Shown: positions 17,930 through 27,525 of the stretch, piece after piece | Position numbering within the stretch: position 1 is the stretch's first letter | Layout of the letters: each line of letters starts with the position of its first letter | Assembly: GCF_021025955.1 (NCBI RefSeq) | Contig: NZ_JAJNCL010000004.1 | Span: 1 to 64,000 of the forward strand | Source: Rhodococcus qingshengii | GTDB taxonomy: Bacteria; Actinomycetota; Actinomycetes; Mycobacteriales; Mycobacteriaceae | DNA length: 64,000 bases | Direction: 5' to 3' | Translations under genes and position numbers: made by a program | The notes under the pieces: model-generated | What the model was told of the DNA's origin: nothing | Database searches by the model: none | The model's input: the letters and a program-made list of their open reading frames with translations, nothing else

Positions 17930-19915
17930 TTACACCTCGATGGACGGGTACAGGCGTTCCATGGTGTAACGCCGGTTGCGGCGTACGGAGAGTGCGCTGA
18001 TAGTCATCGAGACGAGCAGAATGCCGGTCAGGACGGCGATTGCTGTCCAGAGTCGAGAGTCGACGTGTTCGGCGGTGATGAGTTGCCGGAGGCCATTGAC
18101 GGTGTATGTCATCGGGTCGAACGGATGAATGTATTGGAAGGGCGTCGCTGTTGTGGGCACTGGGTAGATGCCGCCGGCGGAGACCAGTTGCAGCATCAGG
18201 AAGGCCAATGTCACCACTCGGCCGACTGCGACGCCGAAGAGAGCATTGAACATCTGGATCATCGCCAAATACGTCGCCGAGACCAGCATCAGGAACAGGA
18301 TCGTTCCGGGAACGTGTTTGACGTCCAGGCCGACCCCGATGTGTACCACGGCGTACATCGTGATCACTTGGAGGATGCCGATGAGCAGTGCCGGCCAGTA
18401 GGAAGCCAGAACTGTTCGATAGAGGCCGAGGTTACTGACAGTTGCGCGGGATTGTAGCGGGGTCAGCAGCATCCAGGTGATGATGCAGCCGACGAACAGG
18501 GCCAAGGAGAGGAAGAACGGCGCGAATCCGGTACCGAATGTGGGTGCCTCGTTGGTGTAGTCCTGCTTGAGTGCGACTGGGGTGGAAAGGGTGTCCGCGG
18601 TAGCGTTGCGTTGCGCGTCGGTCCAGCTGGGTACTTGCCCAGCGCCCTGTGCGAGTGCGTCTGCCAGTTCGCCCGAGCCTGATTGCAGCTCGACCATCCC
18701 CGAAGCTAACTGATCGGCTCCGCTCGCGAGCTGGGTGCTGCCGTCGGTCAACTGGATCAGTCCGGAGTTCAAAGTCGTGGCTCCGGAACTGAGCTGGTCG
18801 GCGCCGTCGCGTAGTTGCCGGACGTCGGAGGCGAGCCCGCCGTTTTGCAGCAGCGCGAGGCCGGATTGCAGGGGACTGGATGGATCCGTCAACTGGTATT
18901 CGAGCGCGCGCGCATCACCGCTGAGGCGCGCTATCTCCGCTTGTATTGCGGCAGTGTCGCTTTGGGGTTGTGCTGCCACGAGAGGTGTAAGAGCTGCAAC
19001 GGCCTGTTGTGCGAGCGGATCGGTGCTGGGTCCGAGAAGGTCGAGCACCCGCTGTATTGCCGGGGAGACAGCAACCTGTGGCGGCTGGGGGAGGCGATCC
19101 CCGAGCGCAGTAAGCGATTGCCGCAGTTGCGCAGCTTGCGCACCGACGTCGGAGACGGCAGTGGAGTCGAGGGCGTTCAGCAGTGGGTCGGCGACGCCGT
19201 CGATGGCTGTGGCGAGTTGCCCGGCGCCGGCTGCGAGCTGCGCGGAACCATCGCGTGCGGTGACCATGTTGGTGGCGAGTTCGCCTGCACCGGAGCTCAG
19301 TTGATCGGCCCCACCTTTGGCGGTGTCGATCCCGGCCGCAAGGGTCTTCGCTCCGTCGGCAGCCTGGCCCAGGCCCGAACCGGCGGTCTGTAGGCCCGTC
19401 AGGACTTGGCCGACGCCTTGGGCGCCGATGGTCGAGTTGACCTGATTGATGACCTGTTCGGACGCGTCCTGCCCGATGATGGTGGCTAGATAATTATTGG
19501 CGTCGTTGAAGGTGAAGGTGAGATCGGCCTTCTCGGGGTTGTCACCGTTGGGTGACTCGACAGCGTCGCTGAAGTTCTCCGGCAAGGTGATGGTGAAATA
19601 GTACTTGCCGCTCGAGAGTCCGGCTTGGGCTTCTTGATCCGAGACCTCCGCCAAATCAAGTTGCCCGGAGGCGATGAGCGACTTGACGACCTGATCGCCT
19701 GCATCGACTTGTTGGCCTGTCGATGTTCGCCCCGAGTCGTTATTGACAATCGCTGCGGGGATCTTGTTCACCTCGCCGAACGGGTTCCAGAAAGCCCACA
19801 AGTACATGGCGCCGTAGAGCAACGGCAACAAGATGATGGTGACGATCGCGATTCGTGGCAGGGTGCCGCGGGAGTAGCGTTTGATATCACTGCCCAGAGA
19901 TATACCTGCGAGCAT
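17930..19915 (-). CDS. YhgE/Pip-domain membrane protein
   Basis: A 661-residue protein with one N-terminal TM helix (about 22-42), a long extracellular region and a C-terminal block of about five TM helices (430-645) of ABC-2 permease type. The extracellular part contains many short LxxG repeats (QLSSGA, QLASGA, LADGS-like), the hallmark of YhgE/Pip phage-infection-type proteins and ESX-linked relatives. It starts three bases after the degenerate ABC-ATPase, so the two are almost certainly cotranslated. Exporter function is suggested by the C-terminal permease block; substrate unknown. Confidence 0.85.
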   Translation of the reverse strand: MLAGISLGSDIKRYSRGTLPRIAIVTIILLPLLYGAMYLWAFWNPFGEVNKIPAAIVNNDSGRTSTGQQVDAGDQVVKSLIASGQLDLAEVSDQEAQAGLSSGKYYFTITLPENFSDAVESPNGDNPEKADLTFTFNDANNYLATIIGQDASEQVINQVNSTIGAQGVGQVLTGLQTAGSGLGQAADGAKTLAAGIDTAKGGADQLSSGAGELATNMVTARDGSAQLAAGAGQLATAIDGVADPLLNALDSTAVSDVGAQAAQLRQSLTALGDRLPQPPQVAVSPAIQRVLDLLGPSTDPLAQQAVAALTPLVAAQPQSDTAAIQAEIARLSGDARALEYQLTDPSSPLQSGLALLQNGGLASDVRQLRDGADQLSSGATTLNSGLIQLTDGSTQLASGADQLASGMVELQSGSGELADALAQGAGQVPSWTDAQRNATADTLSTPVALKQDYTNEAPTFGTGFAPFFLSLALFVGCIITWMLLTPLQSRATVSNLGLYRTVLASYWPALLIGILQVITMYAVVHIGVGLDVKHVPGTILFLMLVSATYLAMIQMFNALFGVAVGRVVTLAFLMLQLVSAGGIYPVPTTATPFQYIHPFDPMTYTVNGLRQLITAEHVDSRLWTAIAVLTGILLVSMTISALSVRRNRRYTMERLYPSIEV

Positions 19916-19918
19916 CGC

Positions 19919-20656
19919 TCACCGTCCTTCGGTCATGACGCCGATGTCACCGGCGCCCAGCAGTCCGTGCATGTTCACTACTGTGTGGACTCCGGTATCT
20001 GGTGGGAGTGCGTTGACGTCTGCGGTGATCACCGATTGGTGTTCGCCGAGTACTACGAGCCGTCGCAGCAGAGTTGCCCGTTCGTCGTCGTCGGCGAGTT
20101 TGTCGACGCGACCCACCACCAGCAGTGGTGGTCTTTTGGTGTTCGCGACGGCGATCCGCAAGAGCATTTGCTGGATTTCCGGGAGGTCGTCGACGAAGGC
20201 GTTGAGCGGCGGAAGATCGACCTCACCAAATGTGGGCGCACACATGTCCGCGACTTCCGTTTCGCTGACGCGGGGCACGATTTTGTACCAGGGTGAGTTC
20301 CATCGGAGTTGTTCGGTCACCATGTCCCGCACCGTTACTGACGGTCGAACTTCGTCGAGTTCGTTGAGACACGCGATAGCCGAGACGGCCAGAATTCTCG
20401 AGGGATTTTGGTAACCGAGCACGGTCAGCGTCCCGGACGACAGTCGCATTCGTCCGCACAGAGCCATCAGTAAGGCCGTGCGAGATGCTCCGGATTGTCC
20501 GGCGAGAACCGTGACACCGCCGGCGTCGATATCGATATCAAGAGGACCGAACACGTGCCCCCAGGGCCCGTGGAGCTCGATGCCGCGGGCGGACACCAAC
20601 GTCCCCTCCGTCCGGTCCTCCGGTAATTCCCAATTTTCGAAGCGTGTTTCAACCAA
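19919..20656 (-). CDS. degenerate ABC-ATPase-like partner of YhgE/Pip protein
   Basis: A 245-residue protein with the layout of an ABC nucleotide-binding domain but eroded motifs. The P-loop reads GQSGASRTA, with the invariant Gly-Lys replaced by Ser-Arg. The expected LSGGQ signature is LPEIQQM, and the Walker B strand reads LLVVGRVD, with Gly where the Asp should be. The spacing between these is still normal. The start is TTG at 20656. Its tight linkage to the YhgE/Pip gene suggests a structural or regulatory subunit of that complex. Binding of ATP is doubtful. Confidence 0.75.
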   Translation of the reverse strand: MVETRFENWELPEDRTEGTLVSARGIELHGPWGHVFGPLDIDIDAGGVTVLAGQSGASRTALLMALCGRMRLSSGTLTVLGYQNPSRILAVSAIACLNELDEVRPSVTVRDMVTEQLRWNSPWYKIVPRVSETEVADMCAPTFGEVDLPPLNAFVDDLPEIQQMLLRIAVANTKRPPLLVVGRVDKLADDDERATLLRRLVVLGEHQSVITADVNALPPDTGVHTVVNMHGLLGAGDIGVMTEGR

Positions 20657-20698
20657 CTTGGACTCCCGACATGGTGGACCGCGGCGCGAAAGTCTCCT

Positions 20699-20730
20699 CC
20701 GGGTGCAAATCCGAATCGATTTGCACCCGG
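20699..20730 (-). terminator. terminator of the amidohydrolase gene
   Basis: Perfect 13-bp inverted repeat, arms 20699-20711 and 20718-20730 with loop CGAATC. It lies 25 bases past the amidohydrolase stop on the minus strand and ahead of the ABC-like gene. Confidence 0.7.
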
Positions 20731-20755
20731 GTGGATCAACGCGATAAAGGTGTTG

Positions 20756-22036
20756 TTACAGAATGTTTTTGACGACCTGACCGTTTTTGACGATGACGGA
20801 GAGATGTTTGGCCGGATCGGCGAGCAGGCTCAGATCCTCGAGTGGATTGCCGTCGACGAGAAGCACATCTGCCCACGCATCCTTGGTGATCACTCCGAGA
20901 GGTGCTTGCCGGTACGGATCGCGTTCACCGGCAAGACGGAAGAGTTCGGCATTTCCCGACGTGAGCATCCGAAGTGCTTCGGCATTGCTGTAGTGATCAC
21001 CGAGTCGCGCCGCCATTTCACTCTGCCGTGGCGCAAGCTGCGGCTCGAGCAAAAGATCTGTACCCCACGCTGTTTTGACACCGTGCTTGCGTGCCCAGCT
21101 GTACACATCGTCAGTTCCGGTGCAGATTTCGCGATCCTTTTCTGCGCGGCCCGGATCCGGATAGTGGTGATCGCCCAGCGCGAAGGGTTGCATCGAAAGC
21201 CAGATGTCCTTCTCAGCCATCAGAGCGATCGTCGCCTCGTCAGCGAGATGACCGTGCTCGATGGATTTCACGCCGGCTTCGATGGCGCGGCGAATGCCGG
21301 TGACGTTGTAAACGTGGGTGGCGACGTAGGTGCCGTAGTCGGTGGCCGCGTGCACTGCTGCACGAAGTTCGGGATCGGTGAACTGGACCGTGTAGAGCGG
21401 GTCGTACATCGACGCAGCGCCGCCGCCGACCATCATCTTGATCTGAGATGCGCCCTTCTTCAGCTGTTCGCGAACGGCTGCCAGTACCCGGTCAGGGCCA
21501 TCTGCGACGCGCATGAAACCAATTTCTTCGGCTCGAGACTGCTTGCCTCCCAACGCGGTCGGGAATTCGTAGACAAACCCGAAGTCGCCGTGTCCGCTGG
21601 TTTGGGAGATGGCAGCCTGCGAAGGGTAGATGCGCGGCCCCTCGAACATGCCTCGGTCGATCACGGACTTGATGCTGCTTGTGTCACCCGCCATGTCCCG
21701 GACCGTGGTGAACCCGCGGTGCAGCATGTTCTTTGCCTCAGCGAGGCCGTTGAGAGCGATGTGCGCTTCACTGCCGGTCACCATGTCGACGTATGAATTC
21801 GCGTTACCGACCAAGTGAACGTGGGCATCGCTCATGCCGGGCATGAGTACTCGATTCCCACCGTCCACGACAGTGGTCTCGCGGCTCGGATCGTCCCCGA
21901 CAGGCGACTCCGACACCGCGGCGATCGTGGTGCCGTCGATCAGCACATCCCCGGCAACAAGGGACGAGGAGGTGCCGTCGAAGACGCGGACATTGCGAAA
22001 CAGCAAACGATTTCCAACTCGAGGATTGGCTGTCAT
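20756..22036 (-). CDS. metal-dependent amidohydrolase (imidazolonepropionase/prolidase-like)
   Basis: A 426-residue TIM-barrel amidohydrolase. The metal-binding HxH appears in MPGMSDAHVHLVG, with a later catalytic His in ATHVYN and EHGHLAD and a terminal Asp in KTAWGTDLL. A small beta-sandwich domain brackets the barrel (LFRNVRVFDG... at the N terminus, WADVLLVDGNPLEDL at the C terminus), the standard architecture. Relatives hydrolyse imides, dipeptides or organophosphates; the true substrate is not evident. The ATG at 22036 (MTANPRVG) is preferred to 18 more residues from 22090. Confidence 0.85.
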   Translation of the reverse strand: MTANPRVGNRLLFRNVRVFDGTSSSLVAGDVLIDGTTIAAVSESPVGDDPSRETTVVDGGNRVLMPGMSDAHVHLVGNANSYVDMVTGSEAHIALNGLAEAKNMLHRGFTTVRDMAGDTSSIKSVIDRGMFEGPRIYPSQAAISQTSGHGDFGFVYEFPTALGGKQSRAEEIGFMRVADGPDRVLAAVREQLKKGASQIKMMVGGGAASMYDPLYTVQFTDPELRAAVHAATDYGTYVATHVYNVTGIRRAIEAGVKSIEHGHLADEATIALMAEKDIWLSMQPFALGDHHYPDPGRAEKDREICTGTDDVYSWARKHGVKTAWGTDLLLEPQLAPRQSEMAARLGDHYSNAEALRMLTSGNAELFRLAGERDPYRQAPLGVITKDAWADVLLVDGNPLEDLSLLADPAKHLSVIVKNGQVVKNIL

Positions 22037-22206
22037 AAATCGGACATTAGCACCCAAAACGGGTTCATGTCTCGGTAAGTAGAAAAACATTAAAATAGTT
22101 CAATCGGCTTGCCATGTACCCGCCGTGGATGGATCCAAACCCCTGCGTGATGACCTAGGTCCCGATTGGGCTGCGTTTCTTGGAGTATCGAACTACAGTG
22201 CAGCGC

Positions 22207-22848
22207 ATGTTGATTCATCCGACCATCAGAATGCAATCCTGGGGATTCGTGATCGGCTCCGCCCTCTTCGCGCTCGGCTCGGCCCCCTTCCTTTCGGTCT
22301 TCTTCGGTGCCGCACTCGCCAACACTTTCTTCTTCGCAGGATCCTGGTTCTTCACCGGCGCAGCGTTCATCCAGCTAGTACTCAGTCAACCGGCAACCAC
22401 AACCGACTCTGGCCGCCCCGCGATCCGAGCAATCTGGCTCTCCGCGGCCGTGCAGTTACTCGGAACGATCTTGTTCAACATCAGCACGGGTGCCGCTATG
22501 CGAGAGCTGACCGTTCGAGGAGAGATGCACCTTGTCTGGAACCCGAACGCCGAAGGGTCCATCGCCTTTCTCGTATCGAGCGCCCTGGCTGTTCTCATCC
22601 TCTTCCGAGCGCGAACATACTGGGCGCCGCGATCGAAGGAATGGCAGAGCGTATGGCTCAACACGCTGGGATCCATCGCATTCGGAGTCTCTGCGATCGG
22701 ATCGTTCGTCTTGCGGGACGGGAACACGTTGGACCCGAACATGGCTAATATCGGAACCTTTGTCGGCGCAGTATTCTTCCTGCTGGCATCCGCAGTATTC
22801 CTCGGAAGAAGCAGCCGTCCGGCGTCGTCTATGGCAGAAGCAGTCTGA
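22207..22848 (+). CDS. uncharacterised six-helix membrane protein
   Basis: A 213-residue hydrophobic protein with about six TM helices, at residues roughly 10-30, 32-55, 77-95, 118-135, 155-172 and 180-200. It resembles the YrhK-like class of small membrane proteins in pattern (FFFAGSWFFTGAAFIQL), but I cannot assign a family with certainty. No ribosome site is obvious before the ATG at 22207. It diverges from the amidohydrolase and stands alone before a nearly gene-free kilobase. Confidence 0.65.
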   Translation: MLIHPTIRMQSWGFVIGSALFALGSAPFLSVFFGAALANTFFFAGSWFFTGAAFIQLVLSQPATTTDSGRPAIRAIWLSAAVQLLGTILFNISTGAAMRELTVRGEMHLVWNPNAEGSIAFLVSSALAVLILFRARTYWAPRSKEWQSVWLNTLGSIAFGVSAIGSFVLRDGNTLDPNMANIGTFVGAVFFLLASAVFLGRSSRPASSMAEAV

Positions 22849-23840
22849 ACGCGCCACGTCGCGCGCGCAATATCGAGGAATTCGATGAGGCGGGGGATTT
22901 GCCGACCTGCGCTGGCTCTGTATCGCTGGTCTTACTCGATCAAGTTGTCAAACTGCCGGATATTTTCTGAAGAATTCGGTAAGGATATGGGATGCGTTCA
23001 CTCTGGGGTTGACGTTTCGCTCGCGCGTTCTGCGTAGTACGCGTAGATTATCCGCTGATGAACGGGCAGCAGTCGGATGCTGACGCATTATTTTCACTTG
23101 TTTATCAATTTTCACGAGGTGGCAAGCTTATTGATCGGGTGTTAGGACCAAAGTCGCATGCGACATTCGGCGGAGTTCAGCCAACCCCCTCGTCCGGCCA
23201 CTTGGCGCCGCCAGCAGAACCAGCCGATCCTCTTCGGCCTCCCTCTTCTGTCTCGCCGGCCAGCGCATGGATGCCCCACCTTCCGTGCGGACCAGGCGGT
23301 GAGAACGCCCAGTTCGTACCAGGTGACGAGGCTGATACCGGTGGCTACTCCCGGTAGGTTCCACAGGTGGGCGAGCTGGACGGCGAGAGTGACCGGCAAT
23401 AGAACAGGACAGAGGGCCCCGGCGAGACTGACTGAACGGAAGCGCGCAGCCGCTGAAGTTGGGGCGAGGCGGTACGCACGGTCAGAAGCACAGGATTGGT
23501 GTGACACGCAGTAACGCATCTGAACGGCATAAGAATGCCTGAGGTTGAAGCGAAATTACCAGGACGGCAGTGCGTGAAGGTCAATTCTTTAGAATGCTAA
23601 AGCCGACCATTTCGGCGCCACGCATGTTAGGTTTCGGTTAGTCACGTAATCCCAGTTGGTGCCGCTCCAGGTTTCAGACATCACCGTAATTGCGGGTACG
23701 AAACCACGACCCGCCGAGACACGAAATCTCAGATCCTCGCCGCCTGACGTGAGCAGAACTGGATTGTTAAGGGAGAGCCCGGCATCTCCTCGAACGCAGC
23801 ACTAGATCGATATCACTCGACAGGGAATGGGGTACCTCCC
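22849..23840. other. gene-poor interval
   Basis: About 990 bases without a supportable gene. The only candidate is a 125-codon minus-strand frame (23142-23519) with two hydrophobic stretches (PVLLPVTLAVQLAHLW, VATGISLVTWYELGVL) but no ribosome site and a cysteine- and arginine-rich remainder. It may be the remnant of a membrane-protein gene. Base composition between 22920 and 23150 is locally AT-rich compared with its surroundings. Confidence 0.4.
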
Positions 23841-24077
23841 ATGAGTTCGGAAACCCGGAATACAACCGCGCGATCAGTACTCACATCACGCAACACCCTC
23901 GCTCTGCTGTTGGTGGTGCTGGCGGTGATCTTCATCCTCCAGAACCGCGCCGCGACCACGATCCAACTGTTCTGGGTCTCCGTGCAGTCCCCACTCTGGC
24001 TCATCCTCGTCGTGATACTCGTTCTCGGATGGATCGCCGGCTTGCTGACCAACCGCCGTGCGAAAACCGCTACCTGA
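23841..24077 (+). CDS. LapA-domain (DUF1049-like) small membrane protein
   Basis: A 78-residue protein with two TM helices (residues about 21-38 and 50-68) joined by the short loop NRAATTIQLFWVSVQSPLW. The phrase FILQNR...QLFW followed by a Pro-Leu-Trp turn and ending in basic residues is the LapA/DUF1049 pattern found in small envelope proteins. In Gram-negatives LapA helps lipopolysaccharide assembly; in actinomycetes its role is unknown. It stands alone between two gene-free stretches. Confidence 0.7.
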   Translation: MSSETRNTTARSVLTSRNTLALLLVVLAVIFILQNRAATTIQLFWVSVQSPLWLILVVILVLGWIAGLLTNRRAKTAT

Positions 24078-24492
24078 ATCTCGAGGACGAAGAAAATGAT
24101 CGCAATCCGGAAAGTCAAGGTCCGGAGTATATGCGCTCGGGGATCACCGATGGCGATCCAGACGGCGTTCGAGAGGTTCGACGTCACGGCGTAGGTAGAC
24201 GGGACACCGAATTATCCGACAGGTGCACACGCGGTGTCTCCGGGCGGCCAACAGCTCAGTCGCTTTCGCAGCCGAAAGGTTCTAGCTCACAGCAGATCTC
24301 GTCTTCGCTGTCGCAGGCGTGCGCCTGTCGGCCGGATGGCCTTTGTGTTCCGTGCAACATCTTGGTTCGCGGTGTCGCTGTAACGCAGATACTTTCGGCG
24401 TGACCGAAGGAAAACTACATCACCAAGAGAAAGCTCGGCGTCTATTCCGGTGAATAGTCCTATCGCCGCACCTCTGAATGAGATGGGGAACA
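24078..24492. other. 415-base intergenic region upstream of oleate hydratase
   Basis: No gene with family features in either strand. Presumably it holds the promoter of the oleate hydratase gene, but I could not recognise a convincing -35/-10 pair or operator. Confidence 0.4.
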
Positions 24493-26259
24493 ATGTATTA
24501 CAGCAGTGGAAACTACGAAGCGTTCGCGCGGCCACGCAAGCCTGACGGGGTGGACGGCAAGACTGCATGGTTCGTCGGTTCGGGGCTTGCATCGCTTGCC
24601 GGTGCGGCATTCATGATCCGCGACGGCCGGATGGCGGGAGACAACATCACCGTCCTGGAGCGGTTGAAATTGCCCGGCGGTGCACTCGACGGAATCAAGG
24701 AACCGGAGAAGGGCTTCGTCATTCGCGGTGGCCGCGAGATGGAAGATCACTTCGAATGTCTCTGGGACCTGTTCCGCTCTGTCCCCTCGATCGAGGTCGA
24801 AGACGCCAGCGTGCTCGACGAATTCTACTGGCTCAACAAAGACGACCCGAACTATTCGCTGCAGCGCGTCACAGAACGTCAGGGTGAGGATGCGCACACA
24901 GACTTCAAGTTCAATCTGAACTCGAAGGCGCAGAAGGACATCATGAAGGTCTTTCTCACTCCGCGTAGCGAACTCGAGAACAAGCGCATCAACGAGGTGT
25001 TCGGCAAGGATTTCCTCGCAAGCAATTTCTGGCTGTACTGGCGCACGATGTTCGCGTTCGAGGAATGGCACAGTGCTCTCGAAATCAAGCTGTACCTGCA
25101 TCGATTCATCCACCACATCAAAGGCCTGCCGGACCTGAGTACCCTCAAGTTCACCAAATACAACCAGTACGAGTCTCTCGTGCTGCCGCTGTACACGTGG
25201 CTGCTCGATCAGGGAGTGAATTTTCGGTTCGATACCGAAGTCGCCGACATCGACTTCGATATCAAAGGTGAAGTCAAGCGGGCCAAACGCATTCACTGGA
25301 AATCCGAGGGTGTTATGGGTGGGGTCGACCTCGATGACGGCGACCTGGTGTTGACTACCATCGGCTCGCTCACCGAGAACTCGAACAACGGAGACCATCA
25401 CACGCCGGCGAAACTCGACGAGGGCCCCGCTCCAGCGTGGGATTTGTGGCGTCGTATAGCAACGAAAGACCCCGCATTCGGACGACCAGACGTCTTCGGT
25501 GGGCACGTCGCAGAAACCAAGTGGGAATCAGCGACAGTGACCACATTGGATGCCCGAATCCCAGAATACATCGAAAAGATATGCAAGCGTGACCCATTCA
25601 GTGGACGCGTAGTCACCGGCGGCATCGTGACAGCACGAGATTCGAAGTGGTTGATGAGCTGGACCGTAAACCGGCAACCGCACTTCAAACAACAACCCAA
25701 GGATCAGATCGTCGTCTGGGTCTACTCACTATTCGTCGACGTTCCCGGTGACTACGTCGACAAGCCGATGCAGGAATGCACCGGCGAGGAAATCACCCAA
25801 GAGTGGCTCTATCACATGGGCGTTCCAGTCGAGGACATCCCGGAACTTGCGGCCAATGCGGCGAAGACCGTTCCAGTGATGATGCCCTATGTCACTTCCT
25901 TTTTCATGCCCCGTCAGGCCGGTGACCGGCCTGCGGTTGTACCGGATGGTGCCGTCAACTTCGCCTTCCTCGGCCAGTTCGCGGAAACAACGCGCGACTG
26001 TATCTTCACGACGGAGTACTCGGTCCGAACCGGGATGGAGGCCGCGTACAGCCTGCTCGGGATCGAGCGAGGAGTCCCGGAGGTTTTCGGCTCCACCTAC
26101 GACATCCGCAAACTTCTCCAAGCAACCTACTTCCTCAATGACAAGAAGGAGGAGAGCGTGCCGTTGCCGAAGCTGCTTCGCCGCCGACTGGACAAGAAGC
26201 TCGACGAGAACGAGATCGGACAGCTGCTGCACGAATACCACATTCTCCCCCGAGAATGA
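24493..26259 (+). CDS. ohyA: oleate hydratase (myosin-cross-reactive-antigen family)
   Basis: A 588-residue FAD protein that adds water to cis-9 double bonds of unsaturated fatty acids, giving 10-hydroxy acids. The dinucleotide fold is near the N terminus (AWFVGSGLASLAGAAFMIRDG) and the family hallmark GGREMEDHFECLWDL, which holds the catalytic acid, is intact. The length and the conserved QFAETTRDCIFTTEYSVRTGMEAAY near residue 500 are typical. A GATGGGGA ribosome site precedes the ATG at 24493. It is followed by an Ntn hydrolase and an MFS gene on the same strand, so lipid detoxification and export is a reasonable context. Confidence 0.95.
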   Translation: MYYSSGNYEAFARPRKPDGVDGKTAWFVGSGLASLAGAAFMIRDGRMAGDNITVLERLKLPGGALDGIKEPEKGFVIRGGREMEDHFECLWDLFRSVPSIEVEDASVLDEFYWLNKDDPNYSLQRVTERQGEDAHTDFKFNLNSKAQKDIMKVFLTPRSELENKRINEVFGKDFLASNFWLYWRTMFAFEEWHSALEIKLYLHRFIHHIKGLPDLSTLKFTKYNQYESLVLPLYTWLLDQGVNFRFDTEVADIDFDIKGEVKRAKRIHWKSEGVMGGVDLDDGDLVLTTIGSLTENSNNGDHHTPAKLDEGPAPAWDLWRRIATKDPAFGRPDVFGGHVAETKWESATVTTLDARIPEYIEKICKRDPFSGRVVTGGIVTARDSKWLMSWTVNRQPHFKQQPKDQIVVWVYSLFVDVPGDYVDKPMQECTGEEITQEWLYHMGVPVEDIPELAANAAKTVPVMMPYVTSFFMPRQAGDRPAVVPDGAVNFAFLGQFAETTRDCIFTTEYSVRTGMEAAYSLLGIERGVPEVFGSTYDIRKLLQATYFLNDKKEESVPLPKLLRRRLDKKLDENEIGQLLHEYHILPRE

Positions 26260-26418
26260 CGCTGGTTTCTGAATGTCTTTGTCAATGAGGGCTTCTGAGA
26301 GGAAATGCCCGTTCGGGTGTGGTCGAAGGGGCGTCTCGGAGCTGAACCTCGGTCTGGACCTCGGGGCTGAACATCGGGCAACTATGAAGCTCTCGAAAAA
26401 CTACGGAAGGCAAAATCA

Positions 26419-27408
26419 ATGTGTACCAGGGTGATGTGGCCTGATGCGGCCGGATCTGTTCTTGTCGGACGAAATATGGATTACCATCGGGACACCGGTA
26501 CGAACCTGTGGTCGCTTCCGCGTGGGATCAAACGCGACGACGGCGTAGGCGGTTCTCTTAGTTGGACTGCCGAATACGGCAGTGTCGTGGCCGGCGCTTT
26601 CGACATGATGTCGGTCGACGGTATGAACGAAGCGGGATTAGCAGGTCATATTCTGTGGCTAGCGGAATCGGATTACGGTACCCACGACACGTCGAGACCG
26701 GCTCTGAGCATGGCGGTCTGGCTGCAGTACTTCCTGGACAACTTCTCCACCGTTGCCGATGCCGCCGCGTGGATCAGCGACGTCGACGTTCAGGTTGTCC
26801 CACTGGGCGATCCGGCGACCGGCGAAGTGCCTGCAGTTCATCTCGCGTTGGACGATGCGACCGGTGATTCGGCGATCATCGAATACCTGGATGGCAAGGC
26901 CACCGTCTGGCACAGCCGCGAACACCTCGTGATGACCAATTCCCCGGCCTACGACAAGCAGATCGAACTTCTCAAAGAGGTCGACGGCTTCGGGGGCGCC
27001 AATCCTCTGCCCGGCACCACACTCGCCGCCGACCGGTTCGCCCGCGCCGCATACTACGTAGGCCGACTGCCCCAACCCAAGAGTGAAGTCGAGGCTGTCG
27101 CGGGAATGTTCAGTGTCATCCGCAATGCGGCGCAACCTTTCCGCATCCCCGACCCGGACAAACCCTATGCATCGCAGACGATCTGGCAGACGGTGGCAGA
27201 CTTGACCAACAAGCGGTACGTCTTCGACTCGACCACGCGACCCAATGTCGTCTGGGTGGATCTGGACAAGTTGAACTTCAATGAAGGTGCGCCTGCGGGC
27301 AAACTCGATCTGATGGGCGATACATCCCTCGAAGGAGGGCTTGCCGGCAACGTCTCTCGCCGATTCGAGAAGACAGCCGCGATGCAATTCCTGACCCTAC
27401 CGACCTGA
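26419..27408 (+). CDS. choloylglycine hydrolase-family linear amide C-N hydrolase
   Basis: A 329-residue N-terminal-nucleophile hydrolase. After Met removal Cys2 would be the nucleophile (MCTRVMW). The family positions GRNMDYH (Arg-Asp pair) and VMTNSPAYDKQ (Asn) are present, as in bile-salt hydrolase and penicillin V acylase. Members cut linear amides such as conjugated bile acids, penicillin V or N-acyl-homoserine lactones; sequence alone does not choose. There is no signal peptide. It lies 159 bases after oleate hydratase and ends with a good hairpin. Confidence 0.88.
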   Translation: MCTRVMWPDAAGSVLVGRNMDYHRDTGTNLWSLPRGIKRDDGVGGSLSWTAEYGSVVAGAFDMMSVDGMNEAGLAGHILWLAESDYGTHDTSRPALSMAVWLQYFLDNFSTVADAAAWISDVDVQVVPLGDPATGEVPAVHLALDDATGDSAIIEYLDGKATVWHSREHLVMTNSPAYDKQIELLKEVDGFGGANPLPGTTLAADRFARAAYYVGRLPQPKSEVEAVAGMFSVIRNAAQPFRIPDPDKPYASQTIWQTVADLTNKRYVFDSTTRPNVVWVDLDKLNFNEGAPAGKLDLMGDTSLEGGLAGNVSRRFEKTAAMQFLTLPT

Positions 27409-27429
27409 TCGAAGCCAGCAGTTCGCAGG

Positions 27430-27461
27430 GAGGGGGGCCACCAAGTCAGGTGGCCGCCCTC
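27430..27461 (+). terminator. terminator of the choloylglycine-hydrolase-like gene
   Basis: Thirteen-bp inverted repeat with one mismatch, arms 27430-27442 and 27449-27461, loop AAGTCA, 21 bases past the stop codon. Confidence 0.65.
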
Positions 27462-27525
27462 GGCGTCGCTGCTCGTGACCGATATGCCACCGCCGAGACA
27501 ACTCCGATCCTCCTAGGGGCGCATC

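Noticed and set aside
18600-19400. Apparent repeat array in the YhgE/Pip gene
   Set aside because: The repeats are protein-level LxxG units of that family, not a DNA repeat element.
23142-23519. 125-codon minus-strand frame with two hydrophobic stretches
   Set aside because: Possible remnant, but no start signal or family pattern; left as part of the gene-poor interval.
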